Below, one piece after another: positions 53,646 to 64,000 of a stretch of 64,000 nucleotides of DNA; position 1 is the stretch's first letter; every line of letters starts with the position of its first letter. The stretch is taken from NCBI GenBank assembly GCA_903828665.1, contig CAIKMZ010000078.1, positions 56,672 to 120,671 of the forward strand, written 5' to 3'. The position numbers and the translations under genes were made by a program. A model generated the notes under the pieces. That model did not search any database. It saw nothing but the letters and a program-made list of their open reading frames with translations, and was not told where the DNA came from. Source of the DNA: an uncultured beta proteobacterium. GTDB taxonomy: Bacteria > Pseudomonadota > Gammaproteobacteria > Burkholderiales > Burkholderiaceae_C.

Positions 53646-53763
53646 ACACAATTGACAAAAGGAAAAAGTCAGCGTCAAATAAATCCGAGTGCACGGGGGC
53701 ATTTGTCATCACAATGTCATCGTCAGGTCACAGCATTGCAACTTTTACTCGAAGGAGCTTCAC

Positions 53764-54801
53764 GTGCGTTTGTCCACCTTGTCCAAGTCCCTTGTACTGA
53801 CCGGCCTGCTGGCGCTCGCCAGCGTCGCGTCCGCTCAGAAAACCCAGTTGCTGGTCTACACCGCGCTGGAAACCGACCAGCTGAAAGCCTATCAAGAGGG
53901 CTTCAACAAGTCCTACCCTGACATCGAAATTAAGTGGGTGCGCGACTCCACCGGCGTCATCACCGCCAAGCTGCTGGCTGAAAAGGCCAACCCGCAGGCC
54001 GACGCCGTAATGGGCGTGGCCGCCTCCAGCCTGGCGCTGCTCGACAAGCAGGGCATGCTGATCCCCTACGCGCCGCTGAACCTCGACGCCATCATGAGCC
54101 AGTACCGCGACAAGAAGACGCCGCCGGCCTGGTTCGGCATGGACGTATGGGGTGCCACCGTGTGCTTCAACACGGTCGAGGCGCAGAAGAAGAACATCCC
54201 GAAACCGGAGTCCTGGCAGGACCTGACCAAGCCGGTCTACAAGGGCCAGATCGTGATGCCCAATCCTGCCTCCAGCGGCACCGGCTACTTTGACGTCGTG
54301 GCCTGGCTCACGCTGTTCGGCGACAAGGACGGCAAGGGCGGCGGCTGGAAGTACATGGACGGCCTGCACAACAACATCGCGCAGTACACGCACTCGGGCT
54401 CCAAGCCCTGCAACATGGCGGCCAGCGGCGAATTCGTGATGGGCATTTCGTTTGAATACCGCGGCAACACGAACAAGGCCAAGGGCGCGCCGATCGACCT
54501 GATCTTCCCGAAGGAAGGCCTGGGTTGGGACCTGGAGGCCTTTGCCATCCACAAGGGTACGAAGAAACTCGAGGCCGCCAAGAAGTTGGCTGACTGGGCT
54601 TCGAGCAAGGACGCCATGCTGCTGTACGGCAAGAACTTCGCCATCACCGCGCAGCCGGGCGTTGCCGCGCCGCTGGCCAATGTGCCCAAGGACTACGAAG
54701 CGCGCCTGGTCAAGCTTGACTTCAACTACGCCGCCGAACAGCGCGAGCGCATCCTCAAGGAATGGACCACCCGCTACGACGGCAAGACCGAAAAACGCTG
54801 A
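53764..54801 (+). CDS. 2-aminoethylphosphonate-type ABC transporter substrate-binding protein (PhnS-like)
   Basis: QLLVYTALETDQLKAYQEGFNKSYPDIEIKWVRDSTGVITAKLLAEKANPQADAVMG; GTG start at 53764 after GAAGGAG; downstream PhnW. Confidence 0.82.
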   Translation: MRLSTLSKSLVLTGLLALASVASAQKTQLLVYTALETDQLKAYQEGFNKSYPDIEIKWVRDSTGVITAKLLAEKANPQADAVMGVAASSLALLDKQGMLIPYAPLNLDAIMSQYRDKKTPPAWFGMDVWGATVCFNTVEAQKKNIPKPESWQDLTKPVYKGQIVMPNPASSGTGYFDVVAWLTLFGDKDGKGGGWKYMDGLHNNIAQYTHSGSKPCNMAASGEFVMGISFEYRGNTNKAKGAPIDLIFPKEGLGWDLEAFAIHKGTKKLEAAKKLADWASSKDAMLLYGKNFAITAQPGVAAPLANVPKDYEARLVKLDFNYAAEQRERILKEWTTRYDGKTEKR

Positions 54802-54860
54802 TCGCCGTCACAACCCCTGGGCCGCCTGCCTGAAACACGCGGCCCTTTTCATTGCTGCGC

Positions 54861-55916
54861 ATGAGTCAAGACTCCTTCCTCGATCTGCGCCATATCCGCA
54901 AGGAATTTGGCAACTTCACGGCACTGCAAGACATCGACCTGGCGATCCGCAAAGGCGAGTTCGTCTGTTTCCTGGGCCCCTCGGGTTGCGGCAAGACAAC
55001 GCTGCTGCGCATCATTGCCGGCCTGGAGACGCAGACCGCGGGCAGCATCACGCAGGCCGGGCGCGACATCTCGCTGCTGCCGCCGGCGCTGCGCGACTAC
55101 GGCATCGTGTTCCAGAGCTACGCCCTGTTTCCGAATCTGAGCGTGGCCGACAACGTCGCCTACGGCCTGGTCAACCGCAAGACACCGCGCAGCGAGATCA
55201 AGCAGCGCGTGACCGAGCTGCTCAAGCTGGTCGGCCTGCCCAACAGCGACGCCAAGTATCCGGGCCAGCTCTCGGGCGGGCAGCAGCAGCGCATTGCGCT
55301 GGCGCGCGCGCTCGCCACCGCGCCGAGCCTGCTGCTGCTCGACGAGCCGCTCTCCGCGCTCGATGCGCTCGAGCGCATCCGCTTGCGCCAGGAGATCCGC
55401 ACGCTGCAGCAAAAACTCGGCGTCACCACCATCATGGTGACGCACGACCAGGAAGAAGCGCTGAGCGTGGCCGACCGCATCGTGGTGATGAACCATGGCG
55501 TGATCGAGCAGGTCGGCACGCCGATGGACATCTACCGCGAGCCGGCCTCGCCCTTCGTGGCCGACTTCGTCGGCAAGATCAACGTGCTGCCGGCGCGGCT
55601 GGCGCAGGGTGAGCTGATCTTCGGCAGCATGCGCCTGCCCTGCGCCGGCGAAGACCGCGAGGTGGCGCGCGTCTACCTGCGGCCCGAAGACGTGCTGGCG
55701 CGCCCGATCGCGCCCGGTGACGCGCATGTGTTTGACGCACAGATCGACAAGATCGAATTTCTCGGCTCCTACTGCCACGTCCACGTGCTGTCGCCGGCGC
55801 TGGGGGCGCAGAAATTGATGGTCTACCTTTCGCTCAACTTCCTGTCCGAGCAATCGCTGCAGGTCGGCTCGACCATCACGCTCAAGCTGCTGCCTGAACG
55901 CATCAAGGTGTTCTGA
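54861..55916 (+). CDS. 2-aminoethylphosphonate-type ABC transporter ATP-binding protein
   Basis: [34 protein letters not shown]. Confidence 0.88.
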   Translation: MSQDSFLDLRHIRKEFGNFTALQDIDLAIRKGEFVCFLGPSGCGKTTLLRIIAGLETQTAGSITQAGRDISLLPPALRDYGIVFQSYALFPNLSVADNVAYGLVNRKTPRSEIKQRVTELLKLVGLPNSDAKYPGQLSGGQQQRIALARALATAPSLLLLDEPLSALDALERIRLRQEIRTLQQKLGVTTIMVTHDQEEALSVADRIVVMNHGVIEQVGTPMDIYREPASPFVADFVGKINVLPARLAQGELIFGSMRLPCAGEDREVARVYLRPEDVLARPIAPGDAHVFDAQIDKIEFLGSYCHVHVLSPALGAQKLMVYLSLNFLSEQSLQVGSTITLKLLPERIKVF

Positions 55917-57637
55917 TGAGCGCCGTTCTGTCCACGCCCCTGACCACGCGTGCCGTCAAGCTCAGGCAGCACTGGACCGATCGCCTGGCGCAACTGATCC
56001 TGGCCTTGATTGCGCTGGCGCTGCTGGCCTTTCTCGCCGCGCCGCTGCTGGCGATCCTGATGCAGGCGCTGCAGGGACGCCACGAAGAGTTTGTCTGGTT
56101 CGACAACTTCATCTCCTACGCCCAGACGCCGGCGCTGCTCGGCAGTGTCTGGAACAGCATGTGGGTCTCGTCCCTGGTGACGCTGATCGTGCTGCCGCTG
56201 GCCTTCACCTTTGCCTATGCGCTGACGCGCTCCTGCATGCCGTTCAAGCCGCTGTTTCGCGGCATCACGCTGATCCCGCTGCTGGCGCCGTCGCTGCTGT
56301 CGGCCATCTCCCTGATCTACTGGTTCGGCAACCAGGGCCTGCTCAAGGGCTGGATGCAGGGCATCGGCTTCGACCAGATCTACGGCGCGCCGGGCATCGT
56401 GCTGGCCGAGTGCCTGTCGGTGTTTCCGCACACGCTGATGATCCTCGTGACGGCGCTGAGCCTGTCGGACGCGCGCCTGTATGAAGCCGCCGACGCCATG
56501 GGCACGACAGCGATGCGCAAGTTCTTCACCATCACCCTGCCCGGCGCCAAGTACGGCCTGATCTCGGCCGCACTGGTGACCTTCACGCTGGTCATGACCG
56601 ACTTCGGCATCCCCAAGGTGATTGGCGGCAACTTCAATGTGCTGGCCACCGATGTCTTCAAGCTGGTGATCGGCCAGCAGGACTTCTCCAAGGGCGCGGT
56701 CGTGGCCATCCTGCTGCTCGCACCCGCCGTGCTGAGCTTCGGTGTTGACAACTACGTGAGCCGACGCCAGACGGCCATGCTCACAGCGCGCGCCGTGCCG
56801 TATTCGCCACGGCCCGCTCCGACCTATGACCGGCTCATGACCCTGTACTGCATGGCGATCGCGGCGCTGATGCTGGCCATGCTGGGCATGGCGGTGTTCG
56901 CCTCCTTCGCCTCGTTCTGGCCCTACAACCTCAGCCCGAGCCTGCGCCACTACGCGATGGGCCTGCTCGACGCCGAAGTCGGCGAGGCCTTCTTCAACAG
57001 CCTGAAGATGGCCGCCGGCACTGCGCTGCTGGGCACGCTGCTGGTGTTCTGCGGCGCCTACCTGCTCGAAAAGACGAAGGGCATGGACGGCCTGCGCTCG
57101 CTGGTGCGCCTGCTGGCCGTGCTGCCGATGGCGGTGCCGGGCCTGGTGCTGGGCTTGGGCTACATATTCTTCTTCAACGATCCGGCCAACCCGCTGGGCG
57201 GCCTGTACCACACGCTGACCTTGCTCACGCTGTGCACCATCGTGCACTTCTACACCACCGGGCACCTGACAGCAATCACCGCCCTGAAGAGCCTGGACAG
57301 CGAATTCGAAGCGGTCAGCGCCTCGCTCAAGGTGCCGTTCTACAAGACCTTCTGGCGCGTCACGCTGCCGCTATGCGCGCCGGCGCTGATTGACATGTCG
57401 CGCTACTTCTTCATCAACGCGATGACGACGATCTCGGCCGTGGTCTTCCTCTATTCGCCCGAGACCAAGGTGGCCTCGATCGCCATCCTGAACCTCGACG
57501 AGGCCGGCGAAATCGGCGCAGCAGCGGCGATGGCGGTGCTGATCGCGCTGTCCTCCACCGTCGCCACCCTGCTGTTCATGGTGCTGGCGCGGTGGAGCAA
57601 CAAGCGCACGCAGGCGTGGAAGACCGGCGGGCGGTAG
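55916..57637 (+). CDS. 2-aminoethylphosphonate-type ABC transporter permease (fused double permease)
   Basis: 573 aa with two BPD_transp_1 halves; TGATG overlap with the ATPase gene. Confidence 0.87.
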   Translation: MSAVLSTPLTTRAVKLRQHWTDRLAQLILALIALALLAFLAAPLLAILMQALQGRHEEFVWFDNFISYAQTPALLGSVWNSMWVSSLVTLIVLPLAFTFAYALTRSCMPFKPLFRGITLIPLLAPSLLSAISLIYWFGNQGLLKGWMQGIGFDQIYGAPGIVLAECLSVFPHTLMILVTALSLSDARLYEAADAMGTTAMRKFFTITLPGAKYGLISAALVTFTLVMTDFGIPKVIGGNFNVLATDVFKLVIGQQDFSKGAVVAILLLAPAVLSFGVDNYVSRRQTAMLTARAVPYSPRPAPTYDRLMTLYCMAIAALMLAMLGMAVFASFASFWPYNLSPSLRHYAMGLLDAEVGEAFFNSLKMAAGTALLGTLLVFCGAYLLEKTKGMDGLRSLVRLLAVLPMAVPGLVLGLGYIFFFNDPANPLGGLYHTLTLLTLCTIVHFYTTGHLTAITALKSLDSEFEAVSASLKVPFYKTFWRVTLPLCAPALIDMSRYFFINAMTTISAVVFLYSPETKVASIAILNLDEAGEIGAAAAMAVLIALSSTVATLLFMVLARWSNKRTQAWKTGGR

Positions 57638-57753
57638 AGACATGGATTGCCGCGCGCGTCACGCCAACCGACGTTGTCATGCAGCACCCGGATGTCATTG
57701 CGCTGACAACTGAACAAATAGTCCGAAAATCGAATCTGAACAAGGAGACCTTC

Positions 57754-58869
57754 ATGGACCGCGACAAGATCCTGCTGACCCCCGGACCGCTGACCACCAC
57801 CTTGCGCACCAAGCTCGCGATGCTGCGCGACTGGGGCTCGTGGGACGCCGACTTCAACGCCGTGACCGCCAGCGTGCGCAGCAGCCTGCTCGATGTCATT
57901 CACGGGCACGCCAGCCATGTCGTCGTGCCCTTGCAGGGCAGCGGCACCTTCAGCGTCGAGGCCGCGGTGGCAACCCTGGTGCCGCACGACGGCCATGTGC
58001 TGGTGCTCGACAACGGCGCGTACTGCAAGCGCGCGGCCAAGCTGACCGGCATGATGGGCCGGCGCTGCTCGGTGCTCGGTTTCGACGAGGCCACGCCGAT
58101 CGATCCGGCGGCGCTGGCGAGGAAACTCGGCGAAGACGCCTCGATCACCCACGTGATCCTGATCCACTGCGAAACCGGCGCCGGCGTGCTCAACCCGCTG
58201 CAGGCCGTCGCCGACGTCTGCGCCGCGCAGAACCGCGGCCTGATCGTCGATGCCATGAGCTCCTTCGGCGCGCTCGAGATCGACGCGCGCAAGACGCGCT
58301 TTGACGCCCTGATCGCAGCCAGCGGCAAGTGCCTCGAAGGCGTGCCCGGCATGGGCTTCGTCTTCATCCGCAAAGCCGTGCTCGATGGCTGTGCCGGGCG
58401 CAGCCAGTCGCTCGCGATGGACCTGCACGACCAGTACGTCTACATGGAGAAGACAACGCAGTGGCGCTTCACGCCGCCGACCCATGTGGTGGTGGCGCTG
58501 CACGAGGCGATCGCGCAGTTCGAGCTCGAAGGCGGCCAGAGCGCGCGCCTGGCCCGCTACACGCGCAACTACGAAACGCTGATCGCCGGCATGGCGCGCC
58601 TGGGCTTCAAGCCGTTCCTGGACCCGGCCGCGCAGGCGCCGATCATCGTGACCTTCCACGCGCCGGCGCATCCGGCCTACGACTTCAAGACCTTTTATGC
58701 CGCGGCGCGCGCGCGCGGCTTCATCCTGTACCCCGGTAAACTGACGCAGATCGAGACCTTCCGCGTCGGCTGCATCGGCGCCATCGGCCCCGATGAGATC
58801 GAACAGGCCGTGCACGCGATGGCGCTGGCCTTGCAGGACATGGACATCGCTTCGGCGGCACCAGCCTGA
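57754..58869 (+). CDS. phnW: 2-aminoethylphosphonate--pyruvate transaminase
   Basis: [59 protein letters not shown]. Confidence 0.9.
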   Translation: MDRDKILLTPGPLTTTLRTKLAMLRDWGSWDADFNAVTASVRSSLLDVIHGHASHVVVPLQGSGTFSVEAAVATLVPHDGHVLVLDNGAYCKRAAKLTGMMGRRCSVLGFDEATPIDPAALARKLGEDASITHVILIHCETGAGVLNPLQAVADVCAAQNRGLIVDAMSSFGALEIDARKTRFDALIAASGKCLEGVPGMGFVFIRKAVLDGCAGRSQSLAMDLHDQYVYMEKTTQWRFTPPTHVVVALHEAIAQFELEGGQSARLARYTRNYETLIAGMARLGFKPFLDPAAQAPIIVTFHAPAHPAYDFKTFYAAARARGFILYPGKLTQIETFRVGCIGAIGPDEIEQAVHAMALALQDMDIASAAPA

Positions 58870-58906
58870 GCAACCCGACGCAGCGAAACACAACGAGGAG
58901 AGCGAC

Positions 58907-60298
58907 GTGGCAAGCAAGACAGCAAAGACAGCACCCAGCCAGCATCCGGCTGTGACCGCAGTCCAGCGATCCATCGCGCCCAAGGTCAAGGTGGCGGTGA
59001 GCGACATCGACGGCATCCTGCGTGGCAAATACCTGCACCGCGACAAGTTCCTCGGGGCGGCCGAGCCCTACCCGGCGGGCGGCTTCGGCTTTTGCGACGT
59101 CGTGCTGGGCTGGGACATGATGGACGTCACCTACGACAACACAACTGCCACTGGTTGGCAACACGGCTTTCCGGACGCGCTGGCCCGCATCGACTTCAAC
59201 ACGGCGCGCCACGTGCCGTGGGACAACGATGTGCCCTTCTTCCTGGGCGAGTTCGTCAATGCCGACGGCACGCCGCACGCCCAATGCCCGCGCCAGACTT
59301 TGAAGCGTGTGCTCAAGCGCGCCGAGAAGATGGGCTTCAAGGTCATGACCGGCATGGAATTCGAGTGGTTCAACTTCCTGGAGACACCGCAGAGCTGGGC
59401 AGCGAAAAAGGGCGTGGAGCCGGAACAACTGACGCCGGGTATGTTCGGGTACTCGCTGCTGCGCATGAACCAAAACAGCGATTTCTTCAATGCCATCATG
59501 GACGAAATGCTGGCCTTTGGCGTGCCGATCGAAGGCCTGCACACCGAGACCGGGCCCGGCGTCTACGAGGCGGCGATCGGATTCAGCGAGGCGCTGGAGC
59601 AGGCCGACCGCGCCATCCTTTTCAAGACCGGCACAAAAGAGATCGGCGCCGGCTTTGGCATCATGCCCAGCTTCATGGCCAAGCCTAACCAGAAACTGCC
59701 GGGCTGCAGCGGCCACATCCATCAGAGCCTGTCGGACGGCAAGAGCAACCTGTTCTTCGACGCGAAGAGCCCGCGCAAGATGAGCAAGGTGTTCGAGAGC
59801 TACTTGGCCGGTCAGGTGGCCTGCATGATGGACTTCGCGCCCATGATTTGGCCCACCATCAACAGCTACAAGCGCCTGGTGGACGGCTTCTGGGCGCCGG
59901 TCAAACCGACCTGGGGCATGGACAACCGCACGGCGAGCTTTCGCGTCATCGCCGGCAGCCCGAAAGCCACGCGGCTGGAGACACGCTGCCCCGGCGCTGA
60001 CGTCAACCCCTATCTGGCGATGGCCGCGGTGATTGCCGCCGGCCTGAACGGCGTCGAGAAAGGTTTGAAACTCACGACACCTCCGATCACCGGCACCAAT
60101 GTCGGCGCCGAAAAGGTCGCGCGCGCGCCGCGCACGCTGATCGAGACCACGCGCATCTTCGAACAATCGGCGATCGCGCGCGACTGGCTCGGCGACGGTT
60201 TTGTCGACCACTTTGCCGCCACCCGCGACTGGGAATGGCGCCAGTGGCTTGACGGCGTGACCGACTGGGAACTCAAACGCTATTTCGAAATCATATAG
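58907..60298 (+). CDS. Glutamine synthetase family protein (gamma-glutamylamide synthetase-like)
   Basis: SDIDGILRGKYLHRDKF; MEFEWFNFLET; GCSGHIHQSLSDGKSNLF; GTG start at 58907. Confidence 0.85.
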   Translation: MASKTAKTAPSQHPAVTAVQRSIAPKVKVAVSDIDGILRGKYLHRDKFLGAAEPYPAGGFGFCDVVLGWDMMDVTYDNTTATGWQHGFPDALARIDFNTARHVPWDNDVPFFLGEFVNADGTPHAQCPRQTLKRVLKRAEKMGFKVMTGMEFEWFNFLETPQSWAAKKGVEPEQLTPGMFGYSLLRMNQNSDFFNAIMDEMLAFGVPIEGLHTETGPGVYEAAIGFSEALEQADRAILFKTGTKEIGAGFGIMPSFMAKPNQKLPGCSGHIHQSLSDGKSNLFFDAKSPRKMSKVFESYLAGQVACMMDFAPMIWPTINSYKRLVDGFWAPVKPTWGMDNRTASFRVIAGSPKATRLETRCPGADVNPYLAMAAVIAAGLNGVEKGLKLTTPPITGTNVGAEKVARAPRTLIETTRIFEQSAIARDWLGDGFVDHFAATRDWEWRQWLDGVTDWELKRYFEII

Positions 60299-60307
60299 AG
60301 AAACACC

Positions 60308-61441
60308 ATGACCATCACCAACTTCTCCTTTCCCACAGCGATCAAATTTGGCGCCGATGCGCGCAAGCTGGTCGCGGCGCACCTGCTCGAAGCCGGGTGC
60401 AAACGCCCCCTGATCGTGACCGACCGGGCGCTGGGCGCGCTGCCGGTGCTCGCCGAATTCAAGAGTCATCTGGGCGGGCTTGAGGTGGCCGTGTTCTCCG
60501 GTGTCTTCGGCAACCCGACCTGCAGCCAGGTGATGGACGGCGCAGCGGCCTACAAGGCGCATCGGGCCGACTGCATCATCGGCTTCGGCGGCGGTGCCGC
60601 GCTCGACGTGGCCAAGGTCGTTGGCGTGGCCGCCACGCATGAGGGCGACATCCTCGAATACGTGTGGGACCACCCGCAGGTGCGGCCCATCCAGAACGAA
60701 TTGCCATACTTCGTCGCGCTGCCGACCACCTCGGGCACCGGCTCCGAAGTCGGGCGCTCCAGCGTCGTGAGCGAGAACGATACGCACCTCAAGCGCGTCG
60801 TCTTCAGTCCGAAGATCCTGGCGCGCTGCGTCTTTGCCGACCCGATCCTGACACTCGGTTTGCCACCCGCCATGACGGCGGCCACCGGCATGGACGCGCT
60901 CACGCACAACATCGAGAGCTACCTGTCGCCGGCCTACCATCCGTTGTGCGACGGCATCGCGTTGGAGGGCACGCGCATCGCCGCCGCAGCGCTGCTGACG
61001 GCGGTCAAACAGTCGAGCCAGTTACAGGCGCGCTCCGACATGATGATGGCTTCGATGATGGGCGCGATCGCGTTCCAGAAGGACTTGGGCGCCGTGCACT
61101 CGTGCGCGCACGCGCTGGGCGCTGTTTGCGACATGCACCACGGCCTAGCCAATGCGCTGATGATCGACACCGTGCTGGAGTGGAACCAGCAAATGGTGCC
61201 GTCCAAGTTCGACGAACTGGCGCACGTCTGCCAGGTTGCCGGCGGTGGCACGGCCTTCGTGCCCTGGCTCAAGCAGCTCAAGGCCGGCATCGGCATCAGC
61301 GGCGGCCTGGCCGCGCACGGCGTCAAGCCCGAGCACCTGGCGCGCCTGGTGCAGGTGGCCACGGCCGATATCTGCCACCAGACCAATCCGCGGCCCTGCA
61401 CCTCGGCCGACTTTGAAGCCTTGTTCAAGGCGGCGATGTGA
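60308..61441 (+). CDS. Iron-containing alcohol dehydrogenase
   Basis: IGFGGGAALDVAKVVGVAATHEG; ALPTTSGTGSEVGRSSVVSE; SCAHALGAVCDMHHGLANA. Confidence 0.9.
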   Translation: MTITNFSFPTAIKFGADARKLVAAHLLEAGCKRPLIVTDRALGALPVLAEFKSHLGGLEVAVFSGVFGNPTCSQVMDGAAAYKAHRADCIIGFGGGAALDVAKVVGVAATHEGDILEYVWDHPQVRPIQNELPYFVALPTTSGTGSEVGRSSVVSENDTHLKRVVFSPKILARCVFADPILTLGLPPAMTAATGMDALTHNIESYLSPAYHPLCDGIALEGTRIAAAALLTAVKQSSQLQARSDMMMASMMGAIAFQKDLGAVHSCAHALGAVCDMHHGLANALMIDTVLEWNQQMVPSKFDELAHVCQVAGGGTAFVPWLKQLKAGIGISGGLAAHGVKPEHLARLVQVATADICHQTNPRPCTSADFEALFKAAM

Positions 61442-61448
61442 AGCCAGT

Positions 61449-61517
61449 TGTCATGCCGGACTTGATCCGGCATCCAGTGGTGCACCCACATGGATTGCGG
61501 GTCAGGCCCGCAATGAC
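61449..61517. repeat. Dispersed palindromic intergenic repeat, copy C (most complete)
   Basis: TGTCATGCCGGACTTGATCCGGCATCCA..ACATGGATTGCGGGTCAGGCCCGCAATGACG. Confidence 0.8.
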
Positions 61518-61562
61518 GAAACGAGTTGACTATTGCGATAGAAGGTTTACCGAGATTCTCAG

Positions 61563-62354
61563 ATGAAAGAACGCCTCAAGATCGGCATCAGCGCCTGCTT
61601 CCTGCACCCGGACCCGACCCGCACGGTGTTTGCCAAGAAGACGCTGCAGTACATCGAGCAGTCGATGGCGCACTGGGTCATGTCGACTGGCGCGCTGCCG
61701 GTCATGATCCCGTCACCGGCCGGCGACACAGCCGAAACCGAACCGCATTTCGGCGACTACGCGCAATGGCTCGACGGCCTGGTGCTGCACGGCGGGGCCG
61801 ACGTCTGGCCCGGCAGTTATGGCGAGACGCCGCTGGAGGAGCGCTGGAGCGGCGACCGCATCCGTGACGAATACGAGATCGCGCTGATCAAGGCCTTTGT
61901 CGCCGCCGGCAAGCCGGTGTTCGGCGTCTGCCGCGGCCTGCAGCTGATCAACGTCGCCTTTGGCGGCACGCTATTGCAGGACATCGGCACGCAGCGCCCC
62001 GGCGCGCTGGTGCACCGCGACGCCGACCGCTACGACCACAACTTTCATGATCTCGAGATCGTGCCCGACAGCCGCATGCAGGCGCTGCTGGAGGGCGCGC
62101 CAAGCTGCAAGATCAACAGCATCCACCACCAGGGCATCAAGGACCTGGCCGCCGGCTTCGTGGTAGAAGCGCGCTGCCCGGACGACGGCATGATCGAGGC
62201 CATCCGCTACACCGGGCCGGCCTACGTGGCAGCTGTGCAGTGGCACCCCGAGTTTCACCACGCCGACCTCGGCACACTCGACGACACGCCCTTGCTCAAC
62301 GATTTTCTCGATGCGGCGCAAGCCGCCAAAGCCAGAACGGAAACCAAAGCATGA
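61563..62354 (+). CDS. Class I glutamine amidotransferase-like gamma-glutamyl-amide hydrolase (PuuD-like)
   Basis: KPVFGVCRGLQLINVAFGGTLLQDI nucleophile; AVQWHPEFHHAD. Confidence 0.87.
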   Translation: MKERLKIGISACFLHPDPTRTVFAKKTLQYIEQSMAHWVMSTGALPVMIPSPAGDTAETEPHFGDYAQWLDGLVLHGGADVWPGSYGETPLEERWSGDRIRDEYEIALIKAFVAAGKPVFGVCRGLQLINVAFGGTLLQDIGTQRPGALVHRDADRYDHNFHDLEIVPDSRMQALLEGAPSCKINSIHHQGIKDLAAGFVVEARCPDDGMIEAIRYTGPAYVAAVQWHPEFHHADLGTLDDTPLLNDFLDAAQAAKARTETKA

Positions 62355-63721
62355 ACCAACTCGCCATTCACAATCCGGCCAACGGCGCCCTGATCACAAC
62401 CGTGCCGGCCGACGATGCCGCCTCGGTCGCGGCCAAGGCCACCCGCGCGCGTGCGGCACAACCCGGCTGGCTGGCCGTGCCGCTGGCGGAGCGCAAGGCC
62501 TGCATCACGCGCTTTCGCTCCGGCGTCGTGGCCGAGCTCGACGCGCTGGCCGCCATCATGACGAGCGAGACCGGCAAGCCGATCAAGATGTCGCGCAATG
62601 AGCTCAACGGTCTGCTCGGGCGCATTGACTTTTTCCTGAAAGAAGTCGATGCCCAGCTCGCGACCGAAACCGTGTTTGCCGATGGCGGCATGACCGAGCA
62701 GATCCAGCACACACCGCTCGGTCTGGTGGTCAACATCTCAGCCTGGAACTACCCCTGGTTTGTCGGCGGCAACGTCTACATTCCGGCGCTGCTCACTGGC
62801 AACGCCGTGCTCTACAAGGCGTCCGAGTTCGCGACGCTCACCGGCCTGGCGATGGCCCGGCTGCTTCATGGCGCGGGCATCCCGCAGGATGTCTTCATCG
62901 CCGTCGTCGGTGGCGGTGATGTCGGGCAGGCGCTGCTGGAGCAGAGAATCGACGGCCTGTTCTTTACCGGCTCCTACGCCACCGGCGCGCGCATCGCGCA
63001 GGCGCTCGGGCCGCGCATGGTCAAGCTGCAGCTCGAACTCGGCGGCAAGGACCCGACCTACGTCTGCGAGAACGCCGACCCGAGGGCCGCAGCCGAGTCG
63101 CTGGCCGACGGCGCCATGTACAACACCGGCCAGAGCTGCTGCTCGGTCGAGCGGATCTACGTGCACGAGAAGATCTACGACGCCTTCGTCGCCGCTTTTG
63201 TCGAGACCGTGCGCGGCTTCAAGGTCGGTGACCCGGCCAGCGAGGACACGTACATCGGCGCCATCACGCGAGCGCCGCAGCTCGCCGTGCTCGACACCCA
63301 GGTGGCCGACGCCAAGGCGAAAGGCGCCACGCTGCTGCTGGGCGGCACACGCCTGAGCGGCCCCGGAAACTGGTACGCACCGACGGTTTTCTCCAATGTC
63401 AACCACAGCATGGAGTTGATGCGCGAAGAGAGCTTCGGCCCGATCATCGGCATCCAGAGGGTGGCGGGTGATGCCGAAGCGGTCAAGCTGATGAACGACA
63501 CGCGCTACGGCCTGACCGCCGGCGTCTACACGCCCGACGAGGCGCGCGCCAAGACGTTGCTGACGCAGGTGAACGCCGGCAGCGTTTACTGGAACTGCTG
63601 CGACCGCGTCAGCCCGCGCCTGCCCTGGAGCGGCCACGGCGATTCCGGCGTCGGCCTGACGCTGTCGACCTACGGCATCCAGACCTTCACCCGGCCCAAG
63701 GCATGGCACTTGCGGGCCTGA
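62351..63721 (+). CDS. Aldehyde dehydrogenase family protein
   Basis: ISAWNYPWFVGGNVYIPALLTGNAVLYK; QLELGGKDPTYV; NTGQSCCSVERIYVHE; ATG overlaps the PuuD-like stop. Confidence 0.9.
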   Translation: MNQLAIHNPANGALITTVPADDAASVAAKATRARAAQPGWLAVPLAERKACITRFRSGVVAELDALAAIMTSETGKPIKMSRNELNGLLGRIDFFLKEVDAQLATETVFADGGMTEQIQHTPLGLVVNISAWNYPWFVGGNVYIPALLTGNAVLYKASEFATLTGLAMARLLHGAGIPQDVFIAVVGGGDVGQALLEQRIDGLFFTGSYATGARIAQALGPRMVKLQLELGGKDPTYVCENADPRAAAESLADGAMYNTGQSCCSVERIYVHEKIYDAFVAAFVETVRGFKVGDPASEDTYIGAITRAPQLAVLDTQVADAKAKGATLLLGGTRLSGPGNWYAPTVFSNVNHSMELMREESFGPIIGIQRVAGDAEAVKLMNDTRYGLTAGVYTPDEARAKTLLTQVNAGSVYWNCCDRVSPRLPWSGHGDSGVGLTLSTYGIQTFTRPKAWHLRA

Positions 63722-63957
63722 CACGGGATCCATGCACCATGGAAGCGGCACGCGCAGCATGGATTGCGGGTCGAGATGCTATGGATGCCTCCCTCCCCAC
63801 TGGGGATAAACAGGAGAGCGTTGAACGCCAGGAGCATGAACAGCCGTTGTTCAGGAAGACACTTCGAGCAATCGAGGTGGATCCTCTGATGGATACGGCA
63901 TCAGAGTGCCCATGCGTGATAAACAGCAGTTTTCACAAACACCATAGAGGATCCGCT

Positions 63958-64000
63958 ATGAATCTTAATACAGCAACCAAGGCAGGACAAATCATCGGCA
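63958..64000 (+). CDS. Start of an ORF truncated by the window edge (MNLNTATKAGQIIG...)
   Basis: ATG at 63958 preceded by AGAGGA; product not determinable. Confidence 0.4.
   Translation, partial: MNLNTATKAGQIIG

Noticed and set aside
55823-57265. 480-aa Gln/His/Arg-rich minus-strand ORF
   Set aside because: Antisense to the ABC permease; composition typical of a shadow frame.
58721-60940. 739-aa minus-strand ORF opposite GS-like and Fe-ADH genes
   Set aside because: Shadow ORF spanning two convincing plus-strand genes.

Overview
The window is about 64 kb of GC-rich bacterial chromosome, probably betaproteobacterial (Burkholderiales-like, inferred from gene content). It is dense with catabolic modules and shows no rRNA, tRNA, CRISPR array or transposase that I can support. 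From left to right: (1) 1-15.5 kb, a LivKHMG-type ABC transporter, two DUF1185 proteins, a UPF0280/ApbE-like protein, a 6-hydroxynicotinate-reductase-like Fe-S protein, a fused molybdenum hydroxylase with FAD subunit, an enamidase-like amidohydrolase, a TetR regulator, a ferredoxin and a divergent tungsten-type aldehyde:ferredoxin oxidoreductase. This looks like a reductive N-heterocycle (nicotinate-type) pathway with its own ferredoxin circuit. (2) 15.5-26.4 kb, PutA, an Lrp regulator and a complete lysine 'fermentation' operon: kamA-kdd-(P-loop ORF)-kamD-kamE-kal-kce. (3) 26.5-29.1 kb, a HiPIP, a c4-type diheme cytochrome and a Cyc2-like fused monoheme cytochrome-porin. (4) 29.3-37.3 kb, a porin, a polar amino-acid ABC transporter, EamA, arginase, ornithine cyclodeaminase and two coupled Lrp regulators. 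(5) 37.2-43.7 kb, housekeeping genes (yggS, pilT, pilU, BON lipoprotein, SIS isomerase, yraN, rsmI). (6) 43.8-63.7 kb, an aminoethylphosphonate-type catabolic locus: FAD/GcvT oxidoreductase, PhnX-like, PbfA-like, GntR, ABC transporter, PhnW, then GS-like, Fe-ADH, PuuD-like and ALDH. It is interrupted by a WS/DGAT, hydrolase and EAL-remnant segment. I also read shared operator-like motifs, a 5'-UTR intrinsic terminator, a pentanucleotide repeat near putA and a dispersed palindromic intergenic repeat directly from the sequence. All functional calls are by eye from protein sequence; no searches were run.
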